The notes under the pieces: model-generated
The model's input: only the letters and a program-made list of their open reading frames with translations
What the model was told of the DNA's origin: nothing
The model's database searches: none
Shown here: positions 5,846 to 14,204 of the stretch, piece by piece
How positions within the stretch are numbered: position 1 is the stretch's first letter
Layout: the number at the start of each line of letters is the position of its first letter
Assembly: GCA_041641375.1 (NCBI GenBank)
Contig: JBEPYM010000052.1
Location: forward strand, 1 to 18,955
Direction of reading: 5' to 3'
DNA length: 18,955 nt
Source: Paenibacillus_AK sp041641375
Lineage (GTDB): Bacteria; Bacillota; Bacilli; Paenibacillales; YIM-B00363
Program-made: the position numbers and the translations under genes

Positions 5846-7633
5846 TTATGATTTGGCCGCAGCAGCCTGCTGCTTCAGCGCCACCCGAATGGACAGCTGC
5901 TCAAGCTGCTTGTCTTCGACCGGCGTCGGCGCATGGACCATCAGATCGGTCGCGCTTGCTGTCTTCGGGAACGCGATCGTTTCCCTCAGGTTACTTGCCC
6001 CAGCCAGCAGCATCACAAGACGGTCGAAGCCGAAGGCGATCCCGCCGTGCGGCGGCGTACCGTAATCGAATGCATCCAGCAGGAAGCCGAATTTCTCGTA
6101 CGCCTCTTCCTTCGAGAGTCCAAGCGCCTGGAACATCAGCTCCTGAACGTCACGGCGATAAATCCGCATGGAGCCGCCGCCTACCTCATAGCCGTTCAGT
6201 ACGAGGTCGTACGCCTGTGCACGAATGCGGCCCGGGTCTGTGCCGAACAGCTCCACATCCTCTTCGTTCGGTCTGGTGAACGGATGGTGCTCCGCCACCC
6301 AGCGCTTGTCGTCCTCATCCCAGCCGAGCAGCGGGAAGTCGACGACCCAAGCGAAGCGGAATTCCTTCTCGTTAATCAGTCCAAGCTCACGGCCAATCTT
6401 GAGCCTGAGATTGCCCATAACGTCAGCGACAACCTTCTTCTTGTCGGCGGAGAACAGCAGCACGTCGCCTTCCTCTGCGCCGAGACGCTCGCCGAGCGCC
6501 TTGATCTCTTCCTCCGTGAAGAATTTTACGATCGGGCCTTTCCATTCGCCATCCTTCACAACGATGTAAGCAAGACCCTTGCCGCCATAACGGGCGGCGA
6601 ACGGCGTCAGATCGTCCAGCTCCTTGCGGCTCCAGCCGGCGCAGCCCTTCGCATTGAGCGCCTTTACCTCGCCGCCTCCGGCAACGATCTGTGCGAATAC
6701 CTTGACGCCCGAGCCCGCCACAACGTCCGATACGTCGACAAGCTCCAGCCCGAAGCGAAGGTCCGGCTTGTCGGAGCCGTATTTGCCCATCGCGTCCACA
6801 TACGGAAGACGCTGGAACGGTGTCTTGATGTCGACGCCGAGCGTCTCCTTGAACAGCTTTGCCACAAGCTCTTCCATCAACGACAGCAGCTGATCCTGCG
6901 ACAGGAACGACGTCTCGATGTCGACCTGCGTAAATTCCGGTTGGCGGTCCGCACGCAAATCCTCATCGCGGAAGCAGCGTGCGATTTGATAGTAGCGCTC
7001 AAGTCCGCCTACCATAAGCAGCTGCTTAAAAATTTGCGGCGACTGCGGCAGCGCAAAAAACTCGCCCGGATGCACCCGGCTCGGCACCAAATAATCGCGG
7101 GCGCCCTCCGGAGTGCTCTTCGTAAGGATCGGCGTCTCGACCTCGATAAAGCCGTTGCCGTCGAGGAAATCACGAAACACCTTGGCCGCCTTGGAGCGAA
7201 GCATCAGCGTACGCTGCATCTCCGGACGCCGAAGGTCGAGGTAGCGATATTTCAGACGCAGCGATTCGTCGATCTCAATACCGTCCTCGATGAAGAACGG
7301 CGGATTTTTGGCCGGGTTGAAAATTTCGATTTGCGTCACGCGAACCTCAATCTCACCGGTTGCCAAATTCGCATTAACCGTCTCCGAGTCACGTTCGACA
7401 ACCGTACCCTTCACGGCGATCACATATTCGTTCCGCGCTCTGTCGGCAATCGACAGCGCATCCCCTGAGAACGCCGGGCTGCATACGACCTGCACGATAC
7501 CGCTCCGATCACGCAAATCGATAAACAGCACGCCCCCCAAATCTCTCCGGCGCTGCACCCAGCCGTTGAGCACGACCTCTTGACCGATGGCGGACTTGTT
7601 CAGTCGGCCGCATTGATGTGTACGCAATAACAT
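5846..7633 (-). CDS. aspS: Aspartyl-tRNA synthetase
   Basis: 595 residues, the normal length for bacterial-type AspRS. The anticodon-binding OB fold covers about 1-105 (GWVQRRRDLGG). The class II core carries motif 2, CFRDEDLRADRQPEFTQ (220-236), and motif 3, GGIAFGFDRLVMLL, near 540-553. The bacterial GAD insertion lies between them (about 290-425). RRRDLGG has Leu where nondiscriminating AspRS enzymes tend to have His, which hints at a tRNA-Asp-specific enzyme; this is inference from known family patterns. GGGAGG precedes the ATG. It starts 21 bases after hisS and is followed 25 bases later by tcdA, so it shares the T-box leader. Confidence 0.97.
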   Translation of the reverse strand: MLLRTHQCGRLNKSAIGQEVVLNGWVQRRRDLGGVLFIDLRDRSGIVQVVCSPAFSGDALSIADRARNEYVIAVKGTVVERDSETVNANLATGEIEVRVTQIEIFNPAKNPPFFIEDGIEIDESLRLKYRYLDLRRPEMQRTLMLRSKAAKVFRDFLDGNGFIEVETPILTKSTPEGARDYLVPSRVHPGEFFALPQSPQIFKQLLMVGGLERYYQIARCFRDEDLRADRQPEFTQVDIETSFLSQDQLLSLMEELVAKLFKETLGVDIKTPFQRLPYVDAMGKYGSDKPDLRFGLELVDVSDVVAGSGVKVFAQIVAGGGEVKALNAKGCAGWSRKELDDLTPFAARYGGKGLAYIVVKDGEWKGPIVKFFTEEEIKALGERLGAEEGDVLLFSADKKKVVADVMGNLRLKIGRELGLINEKEFRFAWVVDFPLLGWDEDDKRWVAEHHPFTRPNEEDVELFGTDPGRIRAQAYDLVLNGYEVGGGSMRIYRRDVQELMFQALGLSKEEAYEKFGFLLDAFDYGTPPHGGIAFGFDRLVMLLAGASNLRETIAFPKTASATDLMVHAPTPVEDKQLEQLSIRVALKQQAAAAKS

Positions 7634-7654
7634 GTGTAATTCCTCCCGTTTCCC

Positions 7655-8917
7655 TTATCTATTGTTGGCTTTACCCGCCATTTCGGATACAAACTGATCC
7701 AATCGGATCGTCTCCTGGCTGCCGTCTTCCATCCGTTTGACAGCGATCTCTCCTTTCGCCAGCTCCTCGTCACCCAGAATCGCGACATAGTTAGCCCGGA
7801 AGCGGTCAGCCGATTTCATCTGAGCCTTCATCTTGCGGCCCTGATAATCTCTTTCTGCGGAAAGTCCCGCCTCCCGAAGCTTGAACAGCAGCGCCGAAAC
7901 TTCCAGCTCCGCCGCCTCGCCCAGCGCGATCACATATACGTCGACCGCACTACGATCCGGAATTTCGATTTGCTGATGCTCCAGTATAAGCGCCAGCCGC
8001 TCCAGCCCGAGTCCGAAGCCGACACCCGGCTGATCCTGTCCTCCGATATCGCCGACCAGGCCGTTATAGCGCCCGCCTCCGCCGATCGTGTCGATTGCTC
8101 CGATACCCTCCGCTTTGAACTCGAACGCGGTATGCGTATAATAGTCGAGTCCGCGAACGAGCTTCGGATTGACATGGTACGGAATGTCCATGCGATCAAG
8201 CGCGGACAGCACTTTGTCGAAATGCGAGCGGCACTCCTCATCCAGTTGCTCCAGCAGCGACGGCGCACCCTCGAACCGATGCTGATCCTCTTTGCAATCC
8301 AGCACGCGGAGCGGATTGCGCTCCATCCGCGATTGGCAATCGCGGCACAGCTCCTGCTTCATCGGCTGCAGGAATGCGAGCAACCGCTCGCGGAACGCAG
8401 CTCGAATCGCCGGGGTGCCGACCGAGTTGATATCCACCGTAACGCCCTTCAGCCCAAGCTCCTTGTAGAGCATATACCCAAGCGCGATCACTTCCGCGTC
8501 AAGCTGCGGATCGCTGGACCCGAGCGCCTCGATGCCGAACTGATGGAACTGCCGGTAACGGCCCGCCTGCGGCCGCTCATAACGAAACATCGGGGCGATG
8601 TAATACAGCTTGGCAATATCGGGATCGCCGTACAGCTTGTTCTCGACATAAGCCCGCACGACGCCGGCCGTACCTTCCGGCCTGAGCGACACGCTGCGGT
8701 CTCCCTTGTCCAGGAACGTATACATCTCCTTCTCGACGACATCGGTCGTCTCGCCCACACCGCGAACGAACAGCTCGGTGTGTTCAAATACAGGCGTCCG
8801 AATTTCGCTGTACCGAAACCTGCGACACAGCTCGCGCGCCTTCTCTTCTACGTATTGCCACTTCTCTACCGTACCCGGCAGGAAATCCTGCGTGCCTTTC
8901 GGCCTCTGGAATGACAT
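7655..8917 (-). CDS. hisS: Histidyl-tRNA synthetase
   Basis: 420 residues, the usual HisRS length. The class II core shows the N-terminal KGTQDFLPG, LRPEGT (78-83), motif 2 FRYERPQAGRYRQFHQ (111-126), the histidine-specific LVRGLDYYT (253-261), a glycine-rich GGGGRYNGL and motif 3 GFGLGLERL (about 300-308). The C-terminal anticodon-binding domain (about 325-415) contains YQGRKMKAQMKSADR and GDEELAKGEIAVKRM. The ATG follows GGAGG. It is the first gene of the operon and is read after the T-box terminator. Confidence 0.97.
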   Translation of the reverse strand: MSFQRPKGTQDFLPGTVEKWQYVEEKARELCRRFRYSEIRTPVFEHTELFVRGVGETTDVVEKEMYTFLDKGDRSVSLRPEGTAGVVRAYVENKLYGDPDIAKLYYIAPMFRYERPQAGRYRQFHQFGIEALGSSDPQLDAEVIALGYMLYKELGLKGVTVDINSVGTPAIRAAFRERLLAFLQPMKQELCRDCQSRMERNPLRVLDCKEDQHRFEGAPSLLEQLDEECRSHFDKVLSALDRMDIPYHVNPKLVRGLDYYTHTAFEFKAEGIGAIDTIGGGGRYNGLVGDIGGQDQPGVGFGLGLERLALILEHQQIEIPDRSAVDVYVIALGEAAELEVSALLFKLREAGLSAERDYQGRKMKAQMKSADRFRANYVAILGDEELAKGEIAVKRMEDGSQETIRLDQFVSEMAGKANNR

Positions 8918-8939
8918 CCCTCAAATCCTCCTTAAACAT

Positions 8940-8981
8940 AAAAAATCCCCCGCCCCTGACATAATCGAAACGTCAGGGACG
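8940..8981 (-). terminator. T-box intrinsic terminator upstream of hisS
   Basis: Minus strand: CGTCCCTGAC and GTCAGGGGCG (8972-8981 and 8951-8960) form a 10-bp stem with one wobble and an 11-base loop. GGGGA and a run of six T follow. It lies between the T-box motif and hisS, as expected for the attenuator that uncharged tRNA overrides. Confidence 0.92.
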
Positions 8982-9253
8982 AGAGATTAGAAACCTGTGT
9001 TGACTCCCGCGGTACCACCCTGGTTGAGCCTAATAGAGAGGCTCCTCCTTGGTAGACGGGTAACGTCCGTCAGCCGCGATCCGGCTACTGATCGCCTTCC
9101 GATGCCGCAGATCGCAGGCTGGAGTCGCGTTCGCCGTTCGTTCTCGGGGAGGTCGATCGTTCGCACCGTAGGCAAGAATGCTTGCAGCCAAGGCATTCCT
9201 CTCTGTATGCCGGGTTGTCGAATGAAAATCCCGTCGCAGAATCGATATTTATG
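8941..9253 (-). ncRNA. T-box riboswitch leader of hisS-aspS-tcdA
   Basis: The conserved T-box AGGGTGGTACCGCG is at 9008-9021 (minus strand), ahead of the terminator. Upstream, in RNA order, lie an AGAGAG element with a distal hairpin ending in GCATTC (the outer part of Stem I), a GACGG/CCGTC hairpin and a GAGCC/GGCTC hairpin. The leader binds uncharged tRNA through a specifier codon and the tRNA acceptor end and then lets transcription continue. The specifier loop appears to be the stretch GAACGATCGACC near 9150-9161. It offers GAT or GAC (both Asp) and no His codon, so I tentatively call it Asp-responsive. The specifier assignment is weak; the T-box itself is clear. Confidence 0.93.
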
Positions 9254-9259
9254 GTGGTT

Positions 9260-9288
9260 ATTGTAATATTCCCGAACGACAAAGTCAA
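9260..9288 (-). promoter_or_regulatory. Sigma-A promoter of the T-box operon
   Basis: Minus strand: TTGACT (9283-9288), a 17-base spacer and TACAAT (9260-9265). The start would fall near 9253, giving a leader of about 335 bases before hisS, a normal T-box leader length. Confidence 0.85.
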
Positions 9289-9342
9289 GCTAACGGACGT
9301 AAATTGTGCCAAATCATGCGACGGACCCCTATAGACAGAAAG

Positions 9343-9367
9343 AAACCTGCACATGAAGTGCAGGTTT
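9343..9367 (-). terminator. Strong terminator closing the hemZ unit
   Basis: A perfect 10-bp stem, AAACCTGCAC / GTGCAGGTTT, with a 5-base loop. T-rich tracts flank both sides (TTTCTTTCT on the minus strand, TTTT on the plus strand). It sits between the last gene of the hemZ unit and the T-box promoter, so it should insulate the two operons; it may work in both directions. Confidence 0.85.
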
Positions 9368-9481
9368 TACAAGTATATATTTTAAAAAAGGGGGTCGAGT
9401 TTTATTATATTCGCTTATTGTTAAACGAGCATGAATATTTGATTACAGAAATATTACAATTTATAGAGCGGTTTCATGTCC
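9368..9481. other. AT-rich untranslated stretch after the 148-residue gene
   Basis: This interval is much richer in A and T than its surroundings. It contains a perfect AATATTT/AAATATT dyad (9434-9440 with 9449-9455). I see no supported gene. The plus-strand frame through it has no good start and would run into the 3' end of the minus-strand gene. Confidence 0.5.
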
Positions 9482-9928
9482 CTATACTACCCCGACCTCG
9501 CTCACGTTATGCAGCGTAAACAGACGTCTCAACTTATCCTCGTCCTCCTTCGGACATTTGATAAGAATGAGCACATGGCCGCTGCCCTGGTGGTAGTGCT
9601 TCCTATACTTTCTATGATTGTAGCCATATTGTATCGCGATACCAGCAGCTAAACCTCCAAGCAGTCCGAACAGCCCCCACAGCACGGGCCCCAACGTCAG
9701 CTGGAAGCCGTAGATGGTACCGAGCAGCATAAAGATCGTACCGAGCACAAAGGCCGTATCCCATTGTGTAGTTCCGGCTTTGCCAATCGCATCGATGGAA
9801 AGATATGGCTCATCTTTGGTTAGCGGCACGACAAGCAGCCTTTCCTTCGGAATGCCACTGCGCTTTAGTTCTATAAGAAGCAACTCGATATCAATCGAGT
9901 AAGGAAACAAGGCGGCAAGATCGATCAC
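9482..9928 (-). CDS. Unknown two-helix membrane protein, YflT-like layout
   Basis: 148 residues, not recognised as a named family. An N-terminal soluble part (1-48) contains a helix and LKRSGIPKERLLVVPL. Two hydrophobic helices follow (about 57-77 and 79-100), the second glycine-rich (GLFGLLGGLAAG), then a basic His/Tyr cluster (102-113) and a C-terminal HVLILIKCPKEDEDKLRRLF segment. This order (alpha/beta half, glycine-rich hydrophobic middle, short beta segment) resembles the general stress protein YflT/GSP17M layout, but that is analogy only. The start is GTG at 9928 with GGAGG seven bases upstream. It overlaps the stop codon of the preceding gene (GTGA), so the two are translationally coupled and probably work together. 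Confidence 0.8.
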   Translation of the reverse strand: MIDLAALFPYSIDIELLLIELKRSGIPKERLLVVPLTKDEPYLSIDAIGKAGTTQWDTAFVLGTIFMLLGTIYGFQLTLGPVLWGLFGLLGGLAAGIAIQYGYNHRKYRKHYHQGSGHVLILIKCPKEDEDKLRRLFTLHNVSEVGVV

Positions 9929-10704
9929 GGCAGCACAGCCTCCGGATATGGGATTTGGTAATCCGCGTTTATTTCGGTTTTGCGCAAGTGATCCGCCATC
10001 TCTTCCTCGAAGAAAGCGTTAATCTCTCTCACTCCAACGAACGAATCATAGATGGCGAACAAATACAGGGAGGGCAGAAATAAAATCCATTGCGGGTCCA
10101 GCAAGGCGGCAGCATCCTCGTGTCCGCCGGTCAAGGATAAGATGGCGGCTTCCGGCATGCCGGCCATGTAGCAGCTGAGGATCCACCAAAAAATGAGGAA
10201 CACCGACAGAAACTTTCGCTGCAGGATGAAATGCCCCGCACCCGGCAGCATGAAGCTCCATACTACCGGGATGAACGGAAGTCGGCGCTCCAGAAACGAA
10301 ACGGCCAGAGAACCCACTGTAAAATGCTTCAAGCGCTGTGGTTGCGAGGACGCGATGACATATCTTTTCTTGATTTGTACGCCCGTATAGTACGTATCCC
10401 ACACCGCAAAGATGTAGATGACAATGTACAGCAGGAACCATCTCGTATCGAGCTCAAGCTTGGCTTCTTCAAACCTGCCGTGCATACTGAGGAAAATCGC
10501 GCTGTTCAAATGAGATTGAACGTTGATAAAGAACTCCCACACGATCAGAACCAGCCCAAAAAAATACTTTCCCTGAAACCATTGTCCGAAGCCCGGAAAC
10601 GTCAGCGCCCACCATATATCCATATACACGTTCGTCATGCGTAAGTAATTGACGGAGTACTGAGTCATACGCATTTTGCTGTACCGGGCTCTCTTATTCA
10701 TCAT
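9925..10704 (-). CDS. Internally duplicated multi-pass membrane protein of unknown function
   Basis: 259 residues with a basic N-terminus and two copies of an approximately 78-residue unit, about 32-110 and 149-226. Matching positions are PGFG (37-40) with PGAG (154-157), LD (85-86) with LD (202-203), W89 with W206, and FAVWD (99-103) with FAIYD (216-220), each offset by 117. Each unit has a short P-G-x-G helix and two longer membrane helices; the P-G-x-G followed by K and a long helix recalls TM2-type proteins. No catalytic motif is visible. AAAGGG precedes a double ATG. It lies 61 bases after the amidase stop and overlaps the next gene by four bases. Confidence 0.82.
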   Translation of the reverse strand: MMNKRARYSKMRMTQYSVNYLRMTNVYMDIWWALTFPGFGQWFQGKYFFGLVLIVWEFFINVQSHLNSAIFLSMHGRFEEAKLELDTRWFLLYIVIYIFAVWDTYYTGVQIKKRYVIASSQPQRLKHFTVGSLAVSFLERRLPFIPVVWSFMLPGAGHFILQRKFLSVFLIFWWILSCYMAGMPEAAILSLTGGHEDAAALLDPQWILFLPSLYLFAIYDSFVGVREINAFFEEEMADHLRKTEINADYQIPYPEAVLP

Positions 10705-10765
10705 GAATGGTCCCTTTATAGAAGGATTAGGAATTTCCTACTATTATCTTCTAATCTCAGGGAAT

Positions 10766-12229
10766 TCATTCACCGAAATTGACCACTGGCTTCTTATGCT
10801 CGGACTGCTGCTCGAAGGAATACGCCAGCTTAAGCAGCAAGCCCTCGGAGAAGGCTGGACCGGTGAAGGTCAGTCCGAGCGGCTTGCCCTGCTCGGTTAA
10901 TCCGGCCGGCACAGTAACGGAAGGATACCCGGCCTTCGCTGCGACAGACGCTCCATGATGTCCCGGAAAAACAAGAGCATCCAGCCTGTGCTTGGCGAGG
11001 GCCGCATCGATTCCTTCCGAACGCGACAGGCGCAAATCGGTCATGCGGTCCCGTATATAGGCTGGCTCGGTCAAGGTGCCGCTAGTCGCGTCCGATTCGA
11101 GCAAGTAGGACTGGCCGTATTTCAGCATACGGCTGGCGTTGCGCTCGTTATAAGCGATCACATCCCGCAAGGAACGGATGCCCGCCCAGGCCGGACGGCG
11201 GCGCAAATACGCATTAATTGCAGGCTTGAATTCATATTTGAACACACTGGATTGGAAGCCGGAAAGCTCCTCCGCAGACGGTAGTTCGGCCGGATCCGCC
11301 AATTCCGCTCCGAGCTTGCGCAATGACTCGAGGATATACTCCCACAGCTTTGCTTCCTCTGCGTCCAGCTTATCGACGAAGGTTTTGCGCGGAACACCGA
11401 TACGTGCCCCTTGCAGGCCGTCCCTGTACAGAAACTTCCGGTAATCCCGCGAAGCGTGCCACTTGGCGGAAGCCGAGGCAGGGTCGAACGGATCGGCTCC
11501 GGCAAGCACCGACAGCAGCAGTGCTGCGTCGGCTACGGTATGGGCCATCGGTCCAGGCGTATCCTGGCTCGGCGCCAGCGGGATAATGCCCGAACGGCTA
11601 ATGAGCCCGACGGTCGGCTTCACGCCGACGATCGCGTTGTACGACGCAGGACTTAAGATCGAGCCGGACGTCTCCGTGCCGATGGAAGCCGCCGCAAAGC
11701 CCACGGCGACACCGACAGCCGACCCGGAGCTGGAGCCTCCGGGATCAAGACGGTCCGGTCCGTGCGGATTTCGGGTGCGGCCACCCTTGGAGCTGTAGCC
11801 GGCTGCCATATCCTTGGACATGTAGTGCGCCCATTCCGTCATATTCGTCTTGCCGAGAATCACCGCTCCCGCTTCGCGCAGACGCTGAACCAGGAAGGCA
11901 TCACGCTCCGCAGCATGATCCGATAAAGCAAGGGAACCGGCGCTTGTCGTCATCCGGTCCCCTGTATCGATATTATCCTTGAGTAGAATGGGAATGCCGT
12001 GGAGGAGCCCTCTCCGCCCCTCCGCCGCCTGCTCCCGATCCAGACTTTCGGCAATCGCCATCGCATCGCCGTTCAGCTCCAGCACGGAATTCAAGCAAGG
12101 ACCGCTGCGGTCGAGCCGCTCGATGCGGCTGAGGTAAGCGGCGCATAGCTCCAGGGACGTTACTTCCCCGGCCGCCATCGCCTCCTGCAGCTCCGCAATC
12201 GAACGGCCAAGCACCGGATACATCCTCAT
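10766..12229 (-). CDS. Amidase-signature family hydrolase (peptide-amidase-like)
   Basis: 487 residues. The amidase-signature catalytic triad is complete: Lys84 in ILLKDNID, the cis-Ser166 in DPGGSSSGSA, and the nucleophile Ser190 in GTETSGSI, 24 residues apart as in fatty-acid and peptide amidases. VGVKPTVGLISRSGIIPLAPSQDTPGP is typical of the family. The N-terminus (IAELQEAMAAGEVTSLEL, then LNSVLELN) most resembles the subgroup around Stenotrophomonas peptide amidase, which removes C-terminal amides; the real substrate is unknown. It is not GatA: there is no gatC or gatB nearby and the context differs. The ATG at 12229 has AAAGGGG ten bases upstream, overlapping the end of the upstream gene, so it is the third gene of the hemZ unit. 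No signal peptide is seen. Confidence 0.9.
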   Translation of the reverse strand: MRMYPVLGRSIAELQEAMAAGEVTSLELCAAYLSRIERLDRSGPCLNSVLELNGDAMAIAESLDREQAAEGRRGLLHGIPILLKDNIDTGDRMTTSAGSLALSDHAAERDAFLVQRLREAGAVILGKTNMTEWAHYMSKDMAAGYSSKGGRTRNPHGPDRLDPGGSSSGSAVGVAVGFAAASIGTETSGSILSPASYNAIVGVKPTVGLISRSGIIPLAPSQDTPGPMAHTVADAALLLSVLAGADPFDPASASAKWHASRDYRKFLYRDGLQGARIGVPRKTFVDKLDAEEAKLWEYILESLRKLGAELADPAELPSAEELSGFQSSVFKYEFKPAINAYLRRRPAWAGIRSLRDVIAYNERNASRMLKYGQSYLLESDATSGTLTEPAYIRDRMTDLRLSRSEGIDAALAKHRLDALVFPGHHGASVAAKAGYPSVTVPAGLTEQGKPLGLTFTGPAFSEGLLLKLAYSFEQQSEHKKPVVNFGE

Positions 12230-12244
12230 TCGTTGTTGTCCCCT

Positions 12245-14188
12245 TTATCCCTTAGGTTGAAAGCCGAGCTTAATCGCCGCATCATGAATGAGTAAATACG
12301 CTTCACCGGTCGTCAGCGACGATTTGTTCGTGATTTTGTCAATCGACTGCTGGCGGAGGAAGCCGCCCTTTACTAGCCGATCCAGATCGCTATCCGACGA
12401 TTTCTCTGTAAAGACAGCTTTAGCGATCATCGACGCCGCGAGCTCAAGCGTCAGCGGCTGCCCCTTACCCTTCTCCGGGAGCTTATCGGTAATTTCCTGC
12501 AGCGTCCCGGCACCCGGCAGCTTATGCTTGAGCACACCCGCCATATACCGGTTAAAGCCGTTCACATTATTGAGAAACGCAAGCGCATTGGACGGCTTGT
12601 CCAGCCCGAAATCGTTATTGTAGGAGGCATACGCAAGCGCCATCGTGGCGGCTGTTTTGACGCCTTCATAGGTTTTGTGCTCCATAAACGGATACGTCTT
12701 CGGCGTGTACGGCTGAATGTCCATCCCTTGCTTGCTCAGCATCGCCTGAAGCTCCTTGATTGCATCCTTATCCTTCGAGAGCGCACGGAAGGTAATGCCC
12801 TCGGCGCCTTTGGTCTGGACTAGCTTCGCTGCAGCGCCTGCCGCTTCGCCCGCCGCCATTCCCGTCGGGATGACACGCGCGCTGCCGTGCGGCAGCGTAT
12901 CGAAGGAAGCGGAACGGCCAACGACGAGCAGTCCGTCCACCTTCTGCGGGACGATCGTACGGAACGGAATCGCGAATTGGTCCGGCGAGCTTGCAACCGC
13001 GCCCCAGTCGTTCGGCGACGTGCGCTGAATGTCGACCGGATAGCTGCCGAAGCCGATTCGATCCCAGTGATCGCGGTTTTCGAGAATGTCGATCATGGTA
13101 AGCCTGTATTCGCCGAGGATATGACGGGATTCGCGCACATACAGCTCCGGCGCCGTAACGCCGAGCTCAATATTGGCGAACTCCGGATACTTCTGGCGTA
13201 GATGCTCGATTACATGCGGCAGCTCTTTCTTGCCGTCCTCAATCCCTTTGCGGATCGATTCCGGATTAAGTGGATCGACGCCAAAAATCAGCAGCGCATT
13301 GATCAGTGCCGTCTCGTCGTTCTGACGGCCGATATTCAGACCGCGCATCCGGACACGATCCGGATTTTTGGAGATGTACTCCCTATGCAGCTCTCCGTAG
13401 CCCCATGCGCTCATCTCATTCGCGCCGGTTCCCGGATCCTTGTCGTCGTTCAGCCGCTTGCGAATGTCCTTCCATACCTCCGGCGTTACGTTCTTCAGCC
13501 CGAAGACAAGCGTTACCGCCATTTTGGAATTCGGATCGCCGATATCCTCGCGCCCGAATGTGAACGGTACCCCTGCTGCTGCGGCAATATCCGCGTCCTG
13601 TGTCGCATCGATGACGGAACGGGCTTTGACCTGCTGCTCGGCGCCGTCCTTCTTCACAACCGTAATACCGGTCACACGGGAGCCTTCCATCAGCGGCTTG
13701 ATGCTCTTCGCCTCCAGAATAAGGTCGATCTTCTCTTCCTTCTGCACCATACGGTTAAAGGCGTTAGCCGCCGTCACGACATCGAAGGAATCGCCCTCGA
13801 GCTGCTTGAACCATTCCAGGAACAAGCCTTTATTGAGGATGTCGTGGTTAGGTCCCTTCGTCGTCATATCGATGCTGTTCAGCATTCCGAGCGTCGCCAG
13901 TCCGCCCAACACCGTACGCTCCTTGCCGTCGATCAGCAGCGTGGACAACCCGTTGCGAGCTGCCGAAATCGCCGCTGCTATGCCTTCCGGATCGGTTCCG
14001 ACCACAATCACATCATAACTGGATTTCAAGCTCTTGGCCGTCTGAACGGCCTGAAGCTGCTGACGCTCGCCCGGCTTCACATGGCTGCGGTAGCCCTTCC
14101 TCTTATCATAGACATATAATCCGCCAGCCAATACACCCGTTACCAATACAAAAATGACGATCCACCAAACCGACTTGCTTCCCCTCAT
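12245..14188 (-). CDS. Membrane-anchored FAD-dependent oxidoreductase (PF12831-like)
   Basis: 647 residues. A single hydrophobic helix (about 8-27) is followed by a basic stretch and a flexible linker. The FAD fold begins at YDVIVVGTDPEG (58-69), where the usual middle glycine of GxGxxG is Asp66. LGGLATLGMLN (94-104) and DATQDADIAAAAGVPF match the FAD_oxidored family, and a late VVGRSASFDTLPHGSAR closes the FAD site. The last 70 residues (PLTLELAASMIAKAV, LVKGGFL, LTTGEAYLLIHDAA) recall two degenerate S-layer-homology motifs; this is tentative. The anchor could place the enzyme outside, but topology is not decided by the flanking charges. It starts 16 bases after hemZ and 15 bases before the amidase gene. 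The substrate is unknown. Confidence 0.85.
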   Translation of the reverse strand: MRGSKSVWWIVIFVLVTGVLAGGLYVYDKRKGYRSHVKPGERQQLQAVQTAKSLKSSYDVIVVGTDPEGIAAAISAARNGLSTLLIDGKERTVLGGLATLGMLNSIDMTTKGPNHDILNKGLFLEWFKQLEGDSFDVVTAANAFNRMVQKEEKIDLILEAKSIKPLMEGSRVTGITVVKKDGAEQQVKARSVIDATQDADIAAAAGVPFTFGREDIGDPNSKMAVTLVFGLKNVTPEVWKDIRKRLNDDKDPGTGANEMSAWGYGELHREYISKNPDRVRMRGLNIGRQNDETALINALLIFGVDPLNPESIRKGIEDGKKELPHVIEHLRQKYPEFANIELGVTAPELYVRESRHILGEYRLTMIDILENRDHWDRIGFGSYPVDIQRTSPNDWGAVASSPDQFAIPFRTIVPQKVDGLLVVGRSASFDTLPHGSARVIPTGMAAGEAAGAAAKLVQTKGAEGITFRALSKDKDAIKELQAMLSKQGMDIQPYTPKTYPFMEHKTYEGVKTAATMALAYASYNNDFGLDKPSNALAFLNNVNGFNRYMAGVLKHKLPGAGTLQEITDKLPEKGKGQPLTLELAASMIAKAVFTEKSSDSDLDRLVKGGFLRQQSIDKITNKSSLTTGEAYLLIHDAAIKLGFQPKG

Positions 14189-14204
14189 CCTCTATGCAGC
14201 CCCT

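Noticed and set aside
5933..7468. 511-codon plus-strand frame opposite aspS
   Set aside because: Shadow of aspS; the minus-strand protein is full length with all class II motifs.
7970..8914. 314-codon plus-strand frame opposite hisS
   Set aside because: Complement of hisS coding sequence; composition typical of antisense frames.
9304..9519. 71-codon plus-strand frame across the AT-rich interval
   Set aside because: It starts before the 9343-9367 terminator hairpin, reads through it and ends inside the opposite gene. It has no ribosome site and no family match I can see.
10766..12229. GatA subunit of the tRNA amidotransferase
   Set aside because: It has the amidase triad, but its N-terminus resembles peptide-amidase-type enzymes and gatB/gatC are absent nearby.
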